Shown here in pieces: positions 21,155 to 32,006 of a stretch of DNA of 64,000 bases. Position numbers and translations under genes: made by a program. Each line of letters starts with the position of its first letter. The first letter of the stretch is position 1. The stretch lies in the NCBI GenBank assembly GCA_021819435.1, contig JAKARB010000008.1, positions 1-64,000 of the forward strand, read 5' to 3'. Origin of the DNA: Pseudomonadota bacterium. Its GTDB lineage: Bacteria > Pseudomonadota > Gammaproteobacteria > Burkholderiales > Burkholderiaceae_C. The notes under the pieces were generated by a model, which worked only from the letters and a program-made list of their open reading frames with translations, had not been told where the DNA came from and did not search any database.

Positions 21155-22261
21155 TCACTCGACGCTGACGCCAGGCAGCTTGCCGCTGTAGTCTTTGGGC
21201 AGCTTCGACAGGCCGGCAGCCATCTGCCGGGCCATGGCTTTGTAGAGTCCTGACACCTTGCCCTCGGGGTCAGCAACCAGCGTCGGCCGCCCGCTGTCGG
21301 CCTGCTCGCGGATGCCCAGGTCCAGCGGCATGGAGCCCAGCAGGGGCACGCCGCAGGTCTCGGCGAGGCGCTTGCCGCCGTCCTGTCCGAAGATGTGCGC
21401 TTCGTGGCCGCAATTCGGGCAGCAGTAGGTGGCCATGTTCTCGACAATGCCCAGCACGGGCACCGTCACCTTCTCAAACATCTGCAACCCTTTCTTGGCG
21501 TCGAGCAGGGCGATGTCCTGAGGCGTGGTGACGATGATGGCGGCGGTGATCGGGGCACGCTGGCTCAGGCTGAGGTGGATGTCTCCGGTGCCGGGAGGCA
21601 TGTCGACGATGAGGTAGTCGAGCGGCTCGCCCGGGGCGCCCCAGTTGCTCAGGCGCAGCATCTGATCGAAGGCCTGGGTGGCCATGGGGCCGCGCCAGAT
21701 GGCCGGGGCCTGGCCCTCGATCAGCAGGCCGATGGACATGGTCTGCAAGCCGTGGTTGACAGGCGGGGTGATGGTCTTGCCGTCGGGGCTGTCGGGTTTG
21801 CCAGAGAGGCCCAGCATCAAGGGTTGGCTGGGGCCGTAGATGTCTGCATCGAGCATGCCGACGCGGGCGCCCTCTGCCGCCAGCGCCAGCGCCAGGTTGA
21901 CCGCCGTGGTGCTCTTGCCGACGCCGCCCTTGCCAGATGCCACGGCCACCAGGTTCTTCACGCCGGGCAACAGGGCCTGGCCGCGCATCGCCTGGTGGGC
22001 GATGACCTCGGTGGACCAGTTGACGGCGACTTCGCGGATGCCTTCGACGCGCAGCAGAGCTTCTTCGACCAGGCGGGTGTAGGCCGGCCACTGCGAGCGC
22101 GCCGGGTAACCCAGGGCGATGTCGAGCACGGCCCGGCCTTGCGCGACCTGGAGTTGGCGCACACGCCGGGTGGACACCCAATCCTGGCCGGTGAGCGGGT
22201 CGGGCAACTGACGCAGGGCGTCGAGGGCGTTGGCTTCGAGGGGCGAGGGGACGGCGGTCAT
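21155..22261 (-). CDS. mrp: Mrp/NBP35-family iron-sulfur cluster carrier ATPase
   Basis: The 368-aa product (from MTAVPSPL) has a MIP18-like N-terminal domain (about 20-95) and a P-loop domain with the deviant Walker A GKGGVGKSTT and DADIYGPSQP. A CPNC pair (CPNCGHEAHIFG) bridges clusters in this family. It carries or transfers Fe-S clusters in the cytoplasm. It is divergent from metG, from which it is separated by 253 bases; that arrangement is common in proteobacteria. Confidence 0.92.
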   Translation of the reverse strand: MTAVPSPLEANALDALRQLPDPLTGQDWVSTRRVRQLQVAQGRAVLDIALGYPARSQWPAYTRLVEEALLRVEGIREVAVNWSTEVIAHQAMRGQALLPGVKNLVAVASGKGGVGKSTTAVNLALALAAEGARVGMLDADIYGPSQPLMLGLSGKPDSPDGKTITPPVNHGLQTMSIGLLIEGQAPAIWRGPMATQAFDQMLRLSNWGAPGEPLDYLIVDMPPGTGDIHLSLSQRAPITAAIIVTTPQDIALLDAKKGLQMFEKVTVPVLGIVENMATYCCPNCGHEAHIFGQDGGKRLAETCGVPLLGSMPLDLGIREQADSGRPTLVADPEGKVSGLYKAMARQMAAGLSKLPKDYSGKLPGVSVE

Positions 22262-22514
22262 GCGATGGAAACAGACAAACAGGCGAGGGAAAAGACGGCG
22301 CGAGTTGCGAGCGGGGCGTTTTGCCCGCAACGTGTGCGACGGGCATGCCATGGATGAACTCACGGGGGAGCTCACTGAGGAGCTCATTGGGCGTTCAGTC
22401 TAGCCGGGAACGCCTCCGGGACGCCGACTGGGGCCAAGCCTTCAGTCATGTTGGCTAGCTGTTCGACCCTGGCAGCCTAAAATCCTCCCCTTGCGATCGC
22501 CATCCCACAAAACC

Positions 22515-24677
22515 ATGCCCCGCCAGCTCTTCGTCACCACCGCGCTGCCCTACGCCAACGGTCACTTCCACATCGGCCACATCATGGAATACATCCAGGC
22601 CGACATCTGGGTTCGCTTCCAGCGCATGCAGGGCAACCAGGTGCACTTCGTGGGGGCGGATGACGCCCATGGCGCGCCGATCATGATCGCGGCCCAGAAG
22701 GTGAACAAGACGCCGCAGCAGTTCGTCGCCGACATCGCTGCGGGCCGCAAGCCCTACCTGGACGGCTTCCACATCGGCTTCGACCACTGGTCGAGCACCG
22801 ACAGCCCCGAGAACCACGAGCTGGCCCAGGCCATCTATCGCGAGCTCAAGGCCCAGGGCCTGATCGACGTGCGCCCGGTCGAGCAATTCTTTGATCCCGA
22901 AAAGGGCATGTTCCTGGCCGACCGTTTCATCAAGGGCGAGTGCCCGAAGTGCGGTGCCAAGGACCAGTACGGCGATTCTTGCGAGGTGTGTGGCGCCGTC
23001 TACGCGCCCACCGAACTGAAGAACCCGTACTCGGCGCTCTCGGGCGCGACGCCGGTGCTCAAAACCTCCGACCACTACTTCTTCAAGCTCTCCGACCCGC
23101 GCTGTCTGAGCTTCCTGGAGCAATGGACGCAGGACGGCAAGCTTCAGCCGGCGGTGAGCAAGAAGATCAAGGAATGGTTCACCAAAGATGAAAACGGCGA
23201 AGGTGGCCTGGGGGACTGGGACATCAGCCGCGACGCGCCTTACTTTGGCATCGAGATCCCCGACGCTCCGGGCAAGTACTTCTACGTCTGGCTGGACGCG
23301 CCCATCGGCTACCTGGCTTCGCTCAAGGGCTACTTCGCGGCCGGCGGCCCCAAGGCCAAGTACGGCGAGTCCCGCTCCTTCGACGAATTCATGGCCGATC
23401 CCGCCGTGGAACAGGTCCACTTCATCGGCAAGGACATCACCTATTTCCACACCCTGTTCTGGCCGGCGATGCTGAAGTTCAGCGGCCGCAAGCTGCCGAA
23501 TCAGGTCAACGTGCACGGCTTCATGACCGTCAACAACGGCGAGAAGATGTCCAAGAGCCGTGGCACCGGCCTCGATCCGCTCAAGTACCTCAAGCTGGGC
23601 ATGAACCCCGAGTGGTTGCGCTACTACATCGCGGCCAAGCTCAACGCCAACGTCGAGGACATCGACTTCAACAAGGACGACTTCATGGCCCGGGTCAACT
23701 CTGACCTGGTGGGCAAGTTCGTCAACATCGCCAGCCGCGCCGCCGGCTTCATCGCCAAACGCTTCGATGGCCGCCTGTGCCAAGTGGGCGGCACGCTCAA
23801 CGACACGCCCGAGACGATGCAGGCGCTGGAGATGCTGCGCGCCCTGCAGGCTCGACAGGGCACGATCGTCGAACTGTATGAGCAACGTGAGTTCGGCAAG
23901 GCGCTGCGCGAGATCATGCTGCTGGCTGATCGCATCAACGAGTATGTGGACGCCAACAAGCCGTGGGACTTGGCCAAACAGGAAGGCGCCGACGCTCGGC
24001 TGCACGAGGTCTGCACCGTGTGCATCGAAGCCTTCCGCATCCTGGCGATTTATCTCAAGCCTGTTCTGCCGGCGTTGGCCGAGAAGGTCGAGGCCTTCCT
24101 CAACGTGCCGCCCATGTTCATGGCCAAGAGCCAGGAGTTGCTGGGCGTGCACTCCATCGGGACCTACCAGCACCTCATGCAGCGCGTGGACGTGAAGATG
24201 CTGGACGCGCTGTTCGAGCCGCCTGCCGCCGTGCCTGAGCCTGCTGCCGTGCCAGTCGGTGAAAACGGTCGAGCCCCGGCGCCCGCTGAAGGGGCGACTG
24301 CTGTCGCAGTGCAACCAGGTGGCGAAGCGATCGCCCCGACCATCACCATCGACGACTTTGTCAAGGTGGATTTGCGCATCGCCAAGATCGTCAATGCCGA
24401 GCATGTCGAGGGCAGCACCAAGCTGCTGCGCCTGACGCTCGATGTGGGCGAGGGGCGCCACCGCAATGTCTTCAGCGGCATCAAAGAGGCCTACCAGCCC
24501 GAGCAACTGATTGGCAAGCTCACCGTGCTGGTCGCCAACCTGGCGCCGCGCAAGATGAAGTTCGGCGTCAGCGAAGGCATGGTGCTGGCCGCCTCGCACG
24601 CTGACGAGAAGGCCAACCCGGGCGTGTACGTGCTCGAGCCTTTCCCGGGTGCCGAGCCGGGCATGCGCATTCGCTGA
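22515..24677 (+). CDS. metG: Methionyl-tRNA synthetase
   Basis: The 720-aa enzyme charges tRNA-Met. It starts [16 protein letters not shown], with the HIGH motif (HIGH in [10 protein letters not shown]), a zinc knuckle pair (CPKCGAK and CEVCG), and KMSKS in the active site loop. The C-terminal OB-fold tRNA-binding domain (about 605-720, VDLRIAKIV) follows a proline/alanine linker of about 30 residues. Length and layout are those of dimeric bacterial MetRS. Confidence 0.97.
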   Translation: MPRQLFVTTALPYANGHFHIGHIMEYIQADIWVRFQRMQGNQVHFVGADDAHGAPIMIAAQKVNKTPQQFVADIAAGRKPYLDGFHIGFDHWSSTDSPENHELAQAIYRELKAQGLIDVRPVEQFFDPEKGMFLADRFIKGECPKCGAKDQYGDSCEVCGAVYAPTELKNPYSALSGATPVLKTSDHYFFKLSDPRCLSFLEQWTQDGKLQPAVSKKIKEWFTKDENGEGGLGDWDISRDAPYFGIEIPDAPGKYFYVWLDAPIGYLASLKGYFAAGGPKAKYGESRSFDEFMADPAVEQVHFIGKDITYFHTLFWPAMLKFSGRKLPNQVNVHGFMTVNNGEKMSKSRGTGLDPLKYLKLGMNPEWLRYYIAAKLNANVEDIDFNKDDFMARVNSDLVGKFVNIASRAAGFIAKRFDGRLCQVGGTLNDTPETMQALEMLRALQARQGTIVELYEQREFGKALREIMLLADRINEYVDANKPWDLAKQEGADARLHEVCTVCIEAFRILAIYLKPVLPALAEKVEAFLNVPPMFMAKSQELLGVHSIGTYQHLMQRVDVKMLDALFEPPAAVPEPAAVPVGENGRAPAPAEGATAVAVQPGGEAIAPTITIDDFVKVDLRIAKIVNAEHVEGSTKLLRLTLDVGEGRHRNVFSGIKEAYQPEQLIGKLTVLVANLAPRKMKFGVSEGMVLAASHADEKANPGVYVLEPFPGAEPGMRIR

Positions 24678-24684
24678 AGCTGGC

Positions 24685-26238
24685 TCACCACGGCGCCTGG
24701 CAGCGCGCCCACCGACGCAGGGCGCGGCGGGCCTGAGCCCGGGTGTGCAAGCGCCTGCCCAGCAGCCAGCCGGCGGCGAACAGGGCGCGGGGGTCGAGGG
24801 CCGATGCGGCCTGGTAGCGCATTCGGGCGACTGTTTCATCCTGCAAGCGCCCCAGCACGGCGATGGCCTCGTCCAGTGTTTTTTCGAAGGTCGATGGGGA
24901 CCGGGCAGCTTCGAACAACTGCACCACATCGCGCAGGTTGCGCAGACGCCGGCGCAGGCGATGTGCGTTTTCCTCGCTGAGACGCTGGTGCTCGCGCACA
25001 TGCCGACGCAGCACGCGGTGCTGGCGATGCAGGTGGGTGTGCAGCCAGGGGACGAAAGGAAGGCGAGTCTCGCCATCGTCCTCGCTGGAGCGGACCAGGG
25101 CGGTGAGCAGGCACAGGCACAGCTCGGTGGCTTGCGCGCCGCGAGCGAGGTCGGCGGCCGATGCCGGCAGGTCGGTGGGGCGAGGCGCTGAGGGAACCGG
25201 CACGCTGGGGCCGCCAGCCTCCAGCAATTGCGAGGGGATCCAGCTCAGCGCTTCGTCGTCGCGCCAGTGGCCCAACTGGCGGATCAGCGAATTGGCGCGC
25301 GAGACGACCTCCACCGGCCAGGTCTGTGAGGTGTGCGCCATCAGCCGTGCGAAAGCCTTGAGTCGGCGCAGGCCCCGGCGCCATTCGTAGGCCAGATCGC
25401 TGCCTTCGCCCGATGGCAGGGTGGCCAGTTCGCTCATGTTTGCGCTGAGGTGGGCCAGGCAGGCCTCCAGGCCGGCGCGCCAGGCTTGGTCGACGCTGAC
25501 GCCAGCGGGCACCTTGGCAGGGCGTGCCAAGGTCACCTGCCGTGGGGCTTGGGCGGCTTCATGCTCGCCAGGCGCCTCGGTGGCGGCCAGGCGCGCCAAG
25601 CGGTCGCCCCGGTGCGCCTTGGTCTGGGTGTCGAGCCAGAGGCCGAAGCGGTGCACCCAGTCGAGCCCCGCCAGGATGACGGCCTGTGGGTGACCGCTCA
25701 GGAGTTCGATCTCGAGTTCGCGCACGGGCTCTCGCAGGGCGCCCGCGAGGATGGCGCCTTCGTCCAGAGCCAGCTCTACAACGCCGGCATGCGGGGTGCC
25801 TTCAGCCACCTTGAGCCGGGCGCGGGTGCGGCGCATGTCGGTGCGGTAGAGCTCGACGAGGCCGCATCGCTCGCCGCTGGGGTCGGCCTGGGGCTGCCAG
25901 CCTAGGCTGTGGGTCAGTGCTTGCCGGGCGGCCTCGCCATGGCGACTCAGGTCGGGGCGCAGGGCCTGGCCTTCGCCCGGGGGCAGGGCGGGCTGGTTGT
26001 CTTCCACCCGCACCATGGTGTGGCTGCCGGCTGCCTTGAGCGTCTGCACCCATTCGTCTCCCTCGCGGCGCACGCGCAGGGCCGAGCGGGCTTGCGCCAG
26101 TTTGCGGTCGGCGGTGTCGAAATAGGCGGCCTGCAGGATCAGGGGCGCGGAGAGGTCGGCGCCCAGGCAGCCGAGCTCTGTGCGCACGGCGGCCAGTCGT
26201 TCAGCTGGGATCTGGAATTTGAGCTCGATTTCGTGCAT
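24685..26238 (-). CDS. CYTH and CHAD domain protein (inorganic triphosphatase-like)
   Basis: From MHEIELKF the product is 517 aa. The N-terminal CYTH domain (about 1-200) opens with the ExExK signature (EIELK) that binds triphosphate and metal; members include triphosphatases. The C-terminal CHAD domain (about 240-515) is helical with conserved His and Arg that bind polyphosphate. A tripolyphosphatase or polyphosphate-linked role is likely. It converges on metG with seven bases between stops. An ATG nine bases further upstream is also possible. Confidence 0.88.
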   Translation of the reverse strand: MHEIELKFQIPAERLAAVRTELGCLGADLSAPLILQAAYFDTADRKLAQARSALRVRREGDEWVQTLKAAGSHTMVRVEDNQPALPPGEGQALRPDLSRHGEAARQALTHSLGWQPQADPSGERCGLVELYRTDMRRTRARLKVAEGTPHAGVVELALDEGAILAGALREPVRELEIELLSGHPQAVILAGLDWVHRFGLWLDTQTKAHRGDRLARLAATEAPGEHEAAQAPRQVTLARPAKVPAGVSVDQAWRAGLEACLAHLSANMSELATLPSGEGSDLAYEWRRGLRRLKAFARLMAHTSQTWPVEVVSRANSLIRQLGHWRDDEALSWIPSQLLEAGGPSVPVPSAPRPTDLPASAADLARGAQATELCLCLLTALVRSSEDDGETRLPFVPWLHTHLHRQHRVLRRHVREHQRLSEENAHRLRRRLRNLRDVVQLFEAARSPSTFEKTLDEAIAVLGRLQDETVARMRYQAASALDPRALFAAGWLLGRRLHTRAQARRALRRWARCQAPW

Positions 26239-26326
26239 GGCCCGCATTGTCCAGCGCCAAGGGGGCCGGGATGGGTCGGCGTCCCTTAAAATGGCGGGCT
26301 GTTCCCCCTCCGATGTGACGTCCACC

Positions 26327-26527
26327 ATGCCGCTCTTCTGGAAGCCCTACAAGTCCGACGCGACCCAGTTCATCGACAGCCTCAAGCAGCGCGACCCGCA
26401 GCTCGAAGAGCGCCAGCGCCAGGGCCGCAACCTGCTGTGGGACCGCCCGCAAGACCGCCAGGCCCAACAGGACTTCAATGAGTCCCGCGTGGCGCAGCAG
26501 GGCTACGTCTACCACACCAAGGGCTGA
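26327..26527 (+). CDS. DUF3460 family protein
   Basis: The 66-aa product starts MPLFWKPYKSDATQFIDSLK and is rich in Gln, Arg and Asp, ending YVYHTKG. This is the compact DUF3460 pattern, which I recall as conserved in betaproteobacteria with unknown function. It is soluble and likely helical. It ends eight bases before scpA, so the two are probably cotranscribed. Confidence 0.8.
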   Translation: MPLFWKPYKSDATQFIDSLKQRDPQLEERQRQGRNLLWDRPQDRQAQQDFNESRVAQQGYVYHTKG

Positions 26528-26535
26528 GACGCTTC

Positions 26536-27405
26536 ATGCAGGTCGCCGAGGCTGACGAGGCGGGTGCCGAGCCTTCGGTCGCCCTCGACGAGCACGGCCA
26601 GCCGCAGGTCGTCGACCATGTGGCTGTGGCGCGCCTCTATGGCGAGCCCCTGTTCGACCTGCCCAATGACCTCTACATCCCACCGGATGCGCTGGAGGTC
26701 TTCCTGGAGGCCTTCCAGGGCCCGCTGGACTTGCTGCTCTACCTGATCCGCAAGCAGAACTTCAACATCCTCGACATCCCGCTGGCCGACCTCACGCGCC
26801 AGTACCTGGCCTACGTCGAGCAGATCCGCAAGAGCAACCTCGAGCTCGCCTCGGAGTACCTGCTGATGGCTGCGATGCTCATCGAGATCAAGTCGCGCAT
26901 GCTGCTGCCGCCCAAGAAGGTGGAGGGCAGCGACGAGCCGGAAGACCCGCGTGCCGAGCTGGTGCGCCGCCTCATCGAATACGAGCAGATGAAGCTGGCC
27001 GGGGCGCGGCTCGATCAACTGCCTCTGCTGGGGCGAGACTTCCTGCGCGTGCAGGTGCACTCCGATCCGTCCATCGTCGTGCGCCACCCAGATGTGACCC
27101 TGGTTGATTTGCGCGAGGCCTGGCTGGACATCCTCAAGCGCGCCAAGCTTCACACCCACCACACCATCACGCGCGAAGAACTGTCGGTGCGCGAGCACAT
27201 GAGCATCGTGCTGCGTGGCCTGCAGGGTAAGCGCTTCGTCGAGTTCGAGCACCTGTTCGACGTCACGCGCGGCCCGCCTGTCATGGTGGTGACCTTCATC
27301 GCCATGCTCGAACTCGCGCGCGAACGCCTCATCGAGATCACGCAGGCCGAGGCCTTTGCACCCATCTACGTGCGCCTGGCCTACGAGCCGGCTGTGGCGG
27401 CTTGA
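26536..27405 (+). CDS. scpA: Segregation and condensation protein A
   Basis: The 289-aa protein is the kleisin of the Smc-ScpAB condensin. The N-terminal part that binds the Smc neck includes FQGPLDLLLYLIRKQ, and the C-terminal winged helix that binds the Smc cap is around residues 200-285. ScpB and Smc are not in the window, so they are encoded elsewhere. The N-terminus carries about 40 extra residues before the family core; the start at 26536 is the first in-frame ATG after the DUF3460 stop. Confidence 0.93.
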   Translation: MQVAEADEAGAEPSVALDEHGQPQVVDHVAVARLYGEPLFDLPNDLYIPPDALEVFLEAFQGPLDLLLYLIRKQNFNILDIPLADLTRQYLAYVEQIRKSNLELASEYLLMAAMLIEIKSRMLLPPKKVEGSDEPEDPRAELVRRLIEYEQMKLAGARLDQLPLLGRDFLRVQVHSDPSIVVRHPDVTLVDLREAWLDILKRAKLHTHHTITREELSVREHMSIVLRGLQGKRFVEFEHLFDVTRGPPVMVVTFIAMLELARERLIEITQAEAFAPIYVRLAYEPAVAA

Positions 27406-27475
27406 GGTGCGGGCGCGGGCCTGGCAACACGCAAGGCCCTTCGTTCCAGGCGCTCGGCAGGGCGTCCTTTCGCAT

Positions 27476-28675
27476 TCACATCTCGAGCCTCAGGATGCGG
27501 CCATTGGTTTCGTCGGTGAGCAGGTAGAGCCAGCCATCGCGGCCTTGCCGCACATCTCGGATGCGGCCCAGACGGTTGACGAACATGGCGGTGCGGCTGG
27601 TGACTGTGTTGCCGCTCAATGTCAGGCGCCACAGCGCTTCTCCGGCCAATGCGCCCACGAAGAGTTGGCCCGTCCACGAGGGGTAACGGCTGCCTGTGTA
27701 GAAGGCCATGCCGCTGGGCGCGGTGGAGGTGGGTGTCCAGGTCGTCAGGGGTTCGACGTAGTTGGGCGCGTGGGTGCCGCCGTTGACCCAGCAGGCGTTG
27801 CCGACCGGCGAGCCGTAAGGGCAGCCGTAGCTGACCAGGGGCCAGCCGTGGTTGTCGCCAGCCTGGATCACGTTGATCTCGTCGCCGCCCTGCGGGCCGT
27901 GATCGGCCACCCACAACTCGCCGGTGCTGGGGTGAATGGCTGCGCCCTGCGGATTGCGCAGGCCGAAGCTGAAGAGCTCGGGCAGCGCGCCGCCACCCAG
28001 GTTGGGGTTGTCCGGCGGGATGTTGCCGTCGCGCTCCAGCCGCACCACCTTGCCCAGGCTGTTGCCGAGGTTCTGCGCGTACAAGGTGCCTGGCGCGGCC
28101 GGGTCTTCCAACATGCGTTCGCCCAGGGTGATGAGGAGCCGGCCATCGGGCGCGAAGGCCAGGCGCCCACCGAAATGCCCGTCGCCCGTCACCTTGGGAA
28201 TTTGGCGGTACAGCACGGTCACGCCAGTCATGGTGTTGCCCACGAGCTGGCCCCGGGCCACGGCCGTGCCTGCGGTGCTCGCGCCACCCGACTCGACGTA
28301 GCTCCAGTAGATCCAGGGCGTGTTGGCGAAATCCGGGTCGAGCGCGACATCGAGCAGGCCACCCTGGCCCGCCACCACCACTGCGGGCAACCCCGCGATG
28401 GGCGAACTCAAGCCCGAGCCATCGGGCTGGACGGTGCGCATGGTGCCCGCCCGTTCGGTGAACAGCAGGCGACCATCCGGCAGGAAGGCCAAGCCCCATG
28501 GGTGTTGCAGGCCTTCGGCGACGGTCACCACCCGCATGCCCTCGATGAGCTCGCCATCGGGCGCAGGGGGTGTGCTGCTCCTGCCGCCGCCTCCGCAGCC
28601 GAGCAGGGTGGTGGTGCCGGCCACGAGATGCAACAAGCATTGCCGACGGGTCAGGGGGGGATGGTGTGCAGGCAT
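27476..28675 (-). CDS. PQQ-dependent sugar dehydrogenase-like lipoprotein (first of two)
   Basis: The 399-aa product starts MPAHHPPLTR and has a twin-arginine-like RR before a hydrophobic segment, then a lipobox (TLLGC near residue 27). The rest is a six-bladed beta-propeller of the glucose/sorbosone dehydrogenase (Asd/YliI) type: HPWGLAFLPDGRLLFTER, GLLDVALDPDF, and HGPQGGDEIN. These enzymes are periplasmic aldose oxidizers needing PQQ. No PQQ synthesis gene is visible. The neighbouring gene at 28800 is a paralog with the same order of motifs, so this is a tandem pair. Confidence 0.88.
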   Translation of the reverse strand: MPAHHPPLTRRQCLLHLVAGTTTLLGCGGGGRSSTPPAPDGELIEGMRVVTVAEGLQHPWGLAFLPDGRLLFTERAGTMRTVQPDGSGLSSPIAGLPAVVVAGQGGLLDVALDPDFANTPWIYWSYVESGGASTAGTAVARGQLVGNTMTGVTVLYRQIPKVTGDGHFGGRLAFAPDGRLLITLGERMLEDPAAPGTLYAQNLGNSLGKVVRLERDGNIPPDNPNLGGGALPELFSFGLRNPQGAAIHPSTGELWVADHGPQGGDEINVIQAGDNHGWPLVSYGCPYGSPVGNACWVNGGTHAPNYVEPLTTWTPTSTAPSGMAFYTGSRYPSWTGQLFVGALAGEALWRLTLSGNTVTSRTAMFVNRLGRIRDVRQGRDGWLYLLTDETNGRILRLEM

Positions 28676-28799
28676 GGCTGGCTCCTTTGGGAAATCCTGC
28701 CTGCGCAGAAACGCGAGGTTGTAAAAGGATGCACCCACCCTCGCGGCATGAGGGTTGTGGCAATGTGGGGGCTTGGCCTGCGAGCCGCTGCAGCCGACC

Positions 28800-29999
28800 T
28801 CAGCGCTCCAGCCGGATCAGCCGGCCGCCATCGCCATCGGTGAGCAGGTAGAGCCAGCCATCAGGCCCCAGGCGGACATCGCGGATGCGGCCAAGGCGAT
28901 CTTTCAGCAGAGCTTCGCGGTCAACGACGCGGTTGCCATCCAGGCGCAGGCGCCAGAGCGCTTCTCCCTTGAGCGCGCCGCTGAACAACTGGCCTTCCCA
29001 GCCCGGGTAGCGCTTGCCTGTGTTGAATGCCAACCCGCTGGGCGCGATCGACCAGGGCACCCAGGTGGTCAGCGGGGCCTCGAAGTCAGGGGCGTGGCGT
29101 CCGCCGTTGACGCGGCATGATTCCGTCGGCAGGCTGCCGTAGGGGCAGCCATCGCTCGCCAGCGGCCAGCCGTAGTTGCGGCCGGGCAGCACGCGGTTGA
29201 TTTCGTCGCCACCTTGCGGGCCGTGTTCGGAGATCCAGAGCTCGCCCGTGCCCGGGTGCAAGGCGGCGCCTTGCGGATTGCGGTGACCGATGCTCCAGAG
29301 TTCCGGCAGCGCACCCGAGCCCGGGAAGCGCGGGTTGTCCGACGGGATGCTGCCATCGCGCTGGATGCGCACGACCTTGCCGAGCGCCGACGCCACGTTC
29401 TGGGCGTTGTCGCGGCCTGGGTTGGAGGGCTGGTCTTTCTGCCGCTCGCCCAGGGTGATGAACAGCGTCTTGTCCCGCGCGAACACCAATCGTGAGCCGA
29501 AGTGCCCGCTGCCCTCGACCTTGGGCCGCTGGCGGTAGATCACCTCCACCTGCGCCATGCGCTCGCCTTGCAGCCGCCCACGCGCCACGGCCGTGCCGCT
29601 GAGTTTCGTCTCGGGGCCGGTGCCAGGCTCGCTGTAGCTCCAGTAGATCCACGGCTGGCTGGCATAGTCCGGGTCGATGGCGATGTCGAGCAGGCCGCCC
29701 TGGCCTTCATCGCGCACGGGCGGCAAGCCTTCGATCACCTTCGGCGCCTGCGGAGCGGCCGGGTCGATCAGGCGGATGCGGCCTGGTTTTTCGGTCACCA
29801 GCATCCTGCCATCTGGCAAAAAGGCCAGGGCCCAGGGATGGTCCAAGCCGCGAGCGATGGTGACCACCTTGAGTCCGTCCACGAAGCGCGCCTGCACTTG
29901 CGAGACGCTGTCGCAGCTACCGGTGATCGCGCAGCCCGTGGCACCGGCGAGCAAGGCGGTGGTGAGGACCAGCGGGAAGGTGATGAAGCGTCGGACCAT
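28800..29999 (-). CDS. PQQ-dependent sugar dehydrogenase-like lipoprotein (second of two)
   Basis: The 399-aa product starts MVRRFITFPLV, with a lipobox ending GATGC near residue 23, so it is probably anchored in a membrane. Propeller motifs match the paralog: HPWALAFLPDGRMLVTEK, GLLDIAIDPDYASQPWIYWS, HGPQGGDEIN and AFNTGKRYPGWEGQLFSGAL. The two proteins probably share ancestry by duplication, with possible substrate divergence. No ribosome binding site is clear before this ATG, so the start is less certain than the domain call. Confidence 0.86.
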   Translation of the reverse strand: MVRRFITFPLVLTTALLAGATGCAITGSCDSVSQVQARFVDGLKVVTIARGLDHPWALAFLPDGRMLVTEKPGRIRLIDPAAPQAPKVIEGLPPVRDEGQGGLLDIAIDPDYASQPWIYWSYSEPGTGPETKLSGTAVARGRLQGERMAQVEVIYRQRPKVEGSGHFGSRLVFARDKTLFITLGERQKDQPSNPGRDNAQNVASALGKVVRIQRDGSIPSDNPRFPGSGALPELWSIGHRNPQGAALHPGTGELWISEHGPQGGDEINRVLPGRNYGWPLASDGCPYGSLPTESCRVNGGRHAPDFEAPLTTWVPWSIAPSGLAFNTGKRYPGWEGQLFSGALKGEALWRLRLDGNRVVDREALLKDRLGRIRDVRLGPDGWLYLLTDGDGGRLIRLER

Positions 30000-30174
30000 T
30001 GGGGGAGGGTGCGGGCCAGTGAAGGCATCGAGGGGCATCAGCGAGGACACCGGAGGCATCGACTGCGACCTGATGCCGGCCACATGATAGGCCGAGCGCG
30101 CATTGACGCAGGCGTCAGTGTGGTGACGTTCGCCACCTTAGAATCCCGCCACCCCGCCCGAGGAGACACATGAG

Positions 30175-30999
30175 ATGAACGCCGCTGTCGAGTCCGCCCG
30201 CAAGCCCATCACGCTGCACCGCCTGCGCGAGATGCACGCCAAGGGCGAGAAGATCACCATGCTCACGGCTTACGACGCCACCTTCGCGCGCCTGGTCGAC
30301 GAGGCGGGGGTTGACTGCATCCTGGTGGGCGACTCGCTGGGCATGCTCGTGCAGGGCCACACCAGCACCGTGCCGGTGTCGATCGACGAGATGGCCTACC
30401 ACACGCGCTGCGTGGTGCGCGGCAACCGCACGGCCTGGGTCATCGGCGACCTGCCGTTCGGCAGCTACCAAGAAAACCGGGAGCAAGCCCTGCGCAGCAG
30501 CGTTGCATTGATGCAGGCCGGCGCCCAGATGGTCAAGCTCGAAGGCGGTGGCTGGACGGCCGACACCGTGCACTTCCTGACCGAGCGCGGCATCCCTGTC
30601 TGTGCCCACCTCGGCCTGACCCCGCAGAGCGTGCACGCGCTGGGCGGCTACCGCATCCAGGGCCGTGATCAGGCCGGTGCCGACACGATGCGCCGCCACG
30701 CCAAGGAACTGGCCGATGCGGGCGCCGCCATGATGGTGCTGGAACTGATGCCTTCGGCCGTGGCCGCGCAGGTGCAGGCCGATAACCCCGGCGTGATGAC
30801 GATCGGCATCGGCGCGGGCAGCGCCACGGCGGGCCAGGTGCTGGTGCTGCACGACATGCTGCACTTCACGCGGGGCAAGCTGCCGCGCTTCGTGCGCAAC
30901 TTCTCGGCGGAAGGCGGCACGGCCGACGACGCCGTGCGCCGCTATGTGGCTGCGGTCAAGGACGGCAGCTTTCCAGATGAGTCCGTGCACAGCTACTGA
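30175..30999 (+). CDS. panB: 3-methyl-2-oxobutanoate hydroxymethyltransferase
   Basis: The 274-aa enzyme makes ketopantoate from alpha-ketoisovalerate and methylenetetrahydrofolate, the first step to pantothenate. It has [27 protein letters not shown] and later [17 protein letters not shown], the expected TIM-barrel motifs. A GAGGAG ribosome binding site precedes the ATG. It ends 15 bases before panC, so the two steps are cotranscribed. Confidence 0.96.
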   Translation: MNAAVESARKPITLHRLREMHAKGEKITMLTAYDATFARLVDEAGVDCILVGDSLGMLVQGHTSTVPVSIDEMAYHTRCVVRGNRTAWVIGDLPFGSYQENREQALRSSVALMQAGAQMVKLEGGGWTADTVHFLTERGIPVCAHLGLTPQSVHALGGYRIQGRDQAGADTMRRHAKELADAGAAMMVLELMPSAVAAQVQADNPGVMTIGIGAGSATAGQVLVLHDMLHFTRGKLPRFVRNFSAEGGTADDAVRRYVAAVKDGSFPDESVHSY

Positions 31000-31890
<891 letters not shown>

Positions 31891-32006
31891 TCATCGAGTC
31901 GCGATGTGCTTGCTGGCTTGAATGAGCTTGAGCGAGTCTGCGCAACAAGGCGGTGTGCGAAGTGTTCGTCTTTGTGCGGGCGCGCTGGCGGTGATCGCCG
32001 CAATGC

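Noticed and set aside
22455-25076. Minus-strand frame of 873 codons opposite metG
   Set aside because: MetG is certain on the plus strand; the antisense product is Val/Asp/His/Leu rich and domain-free.
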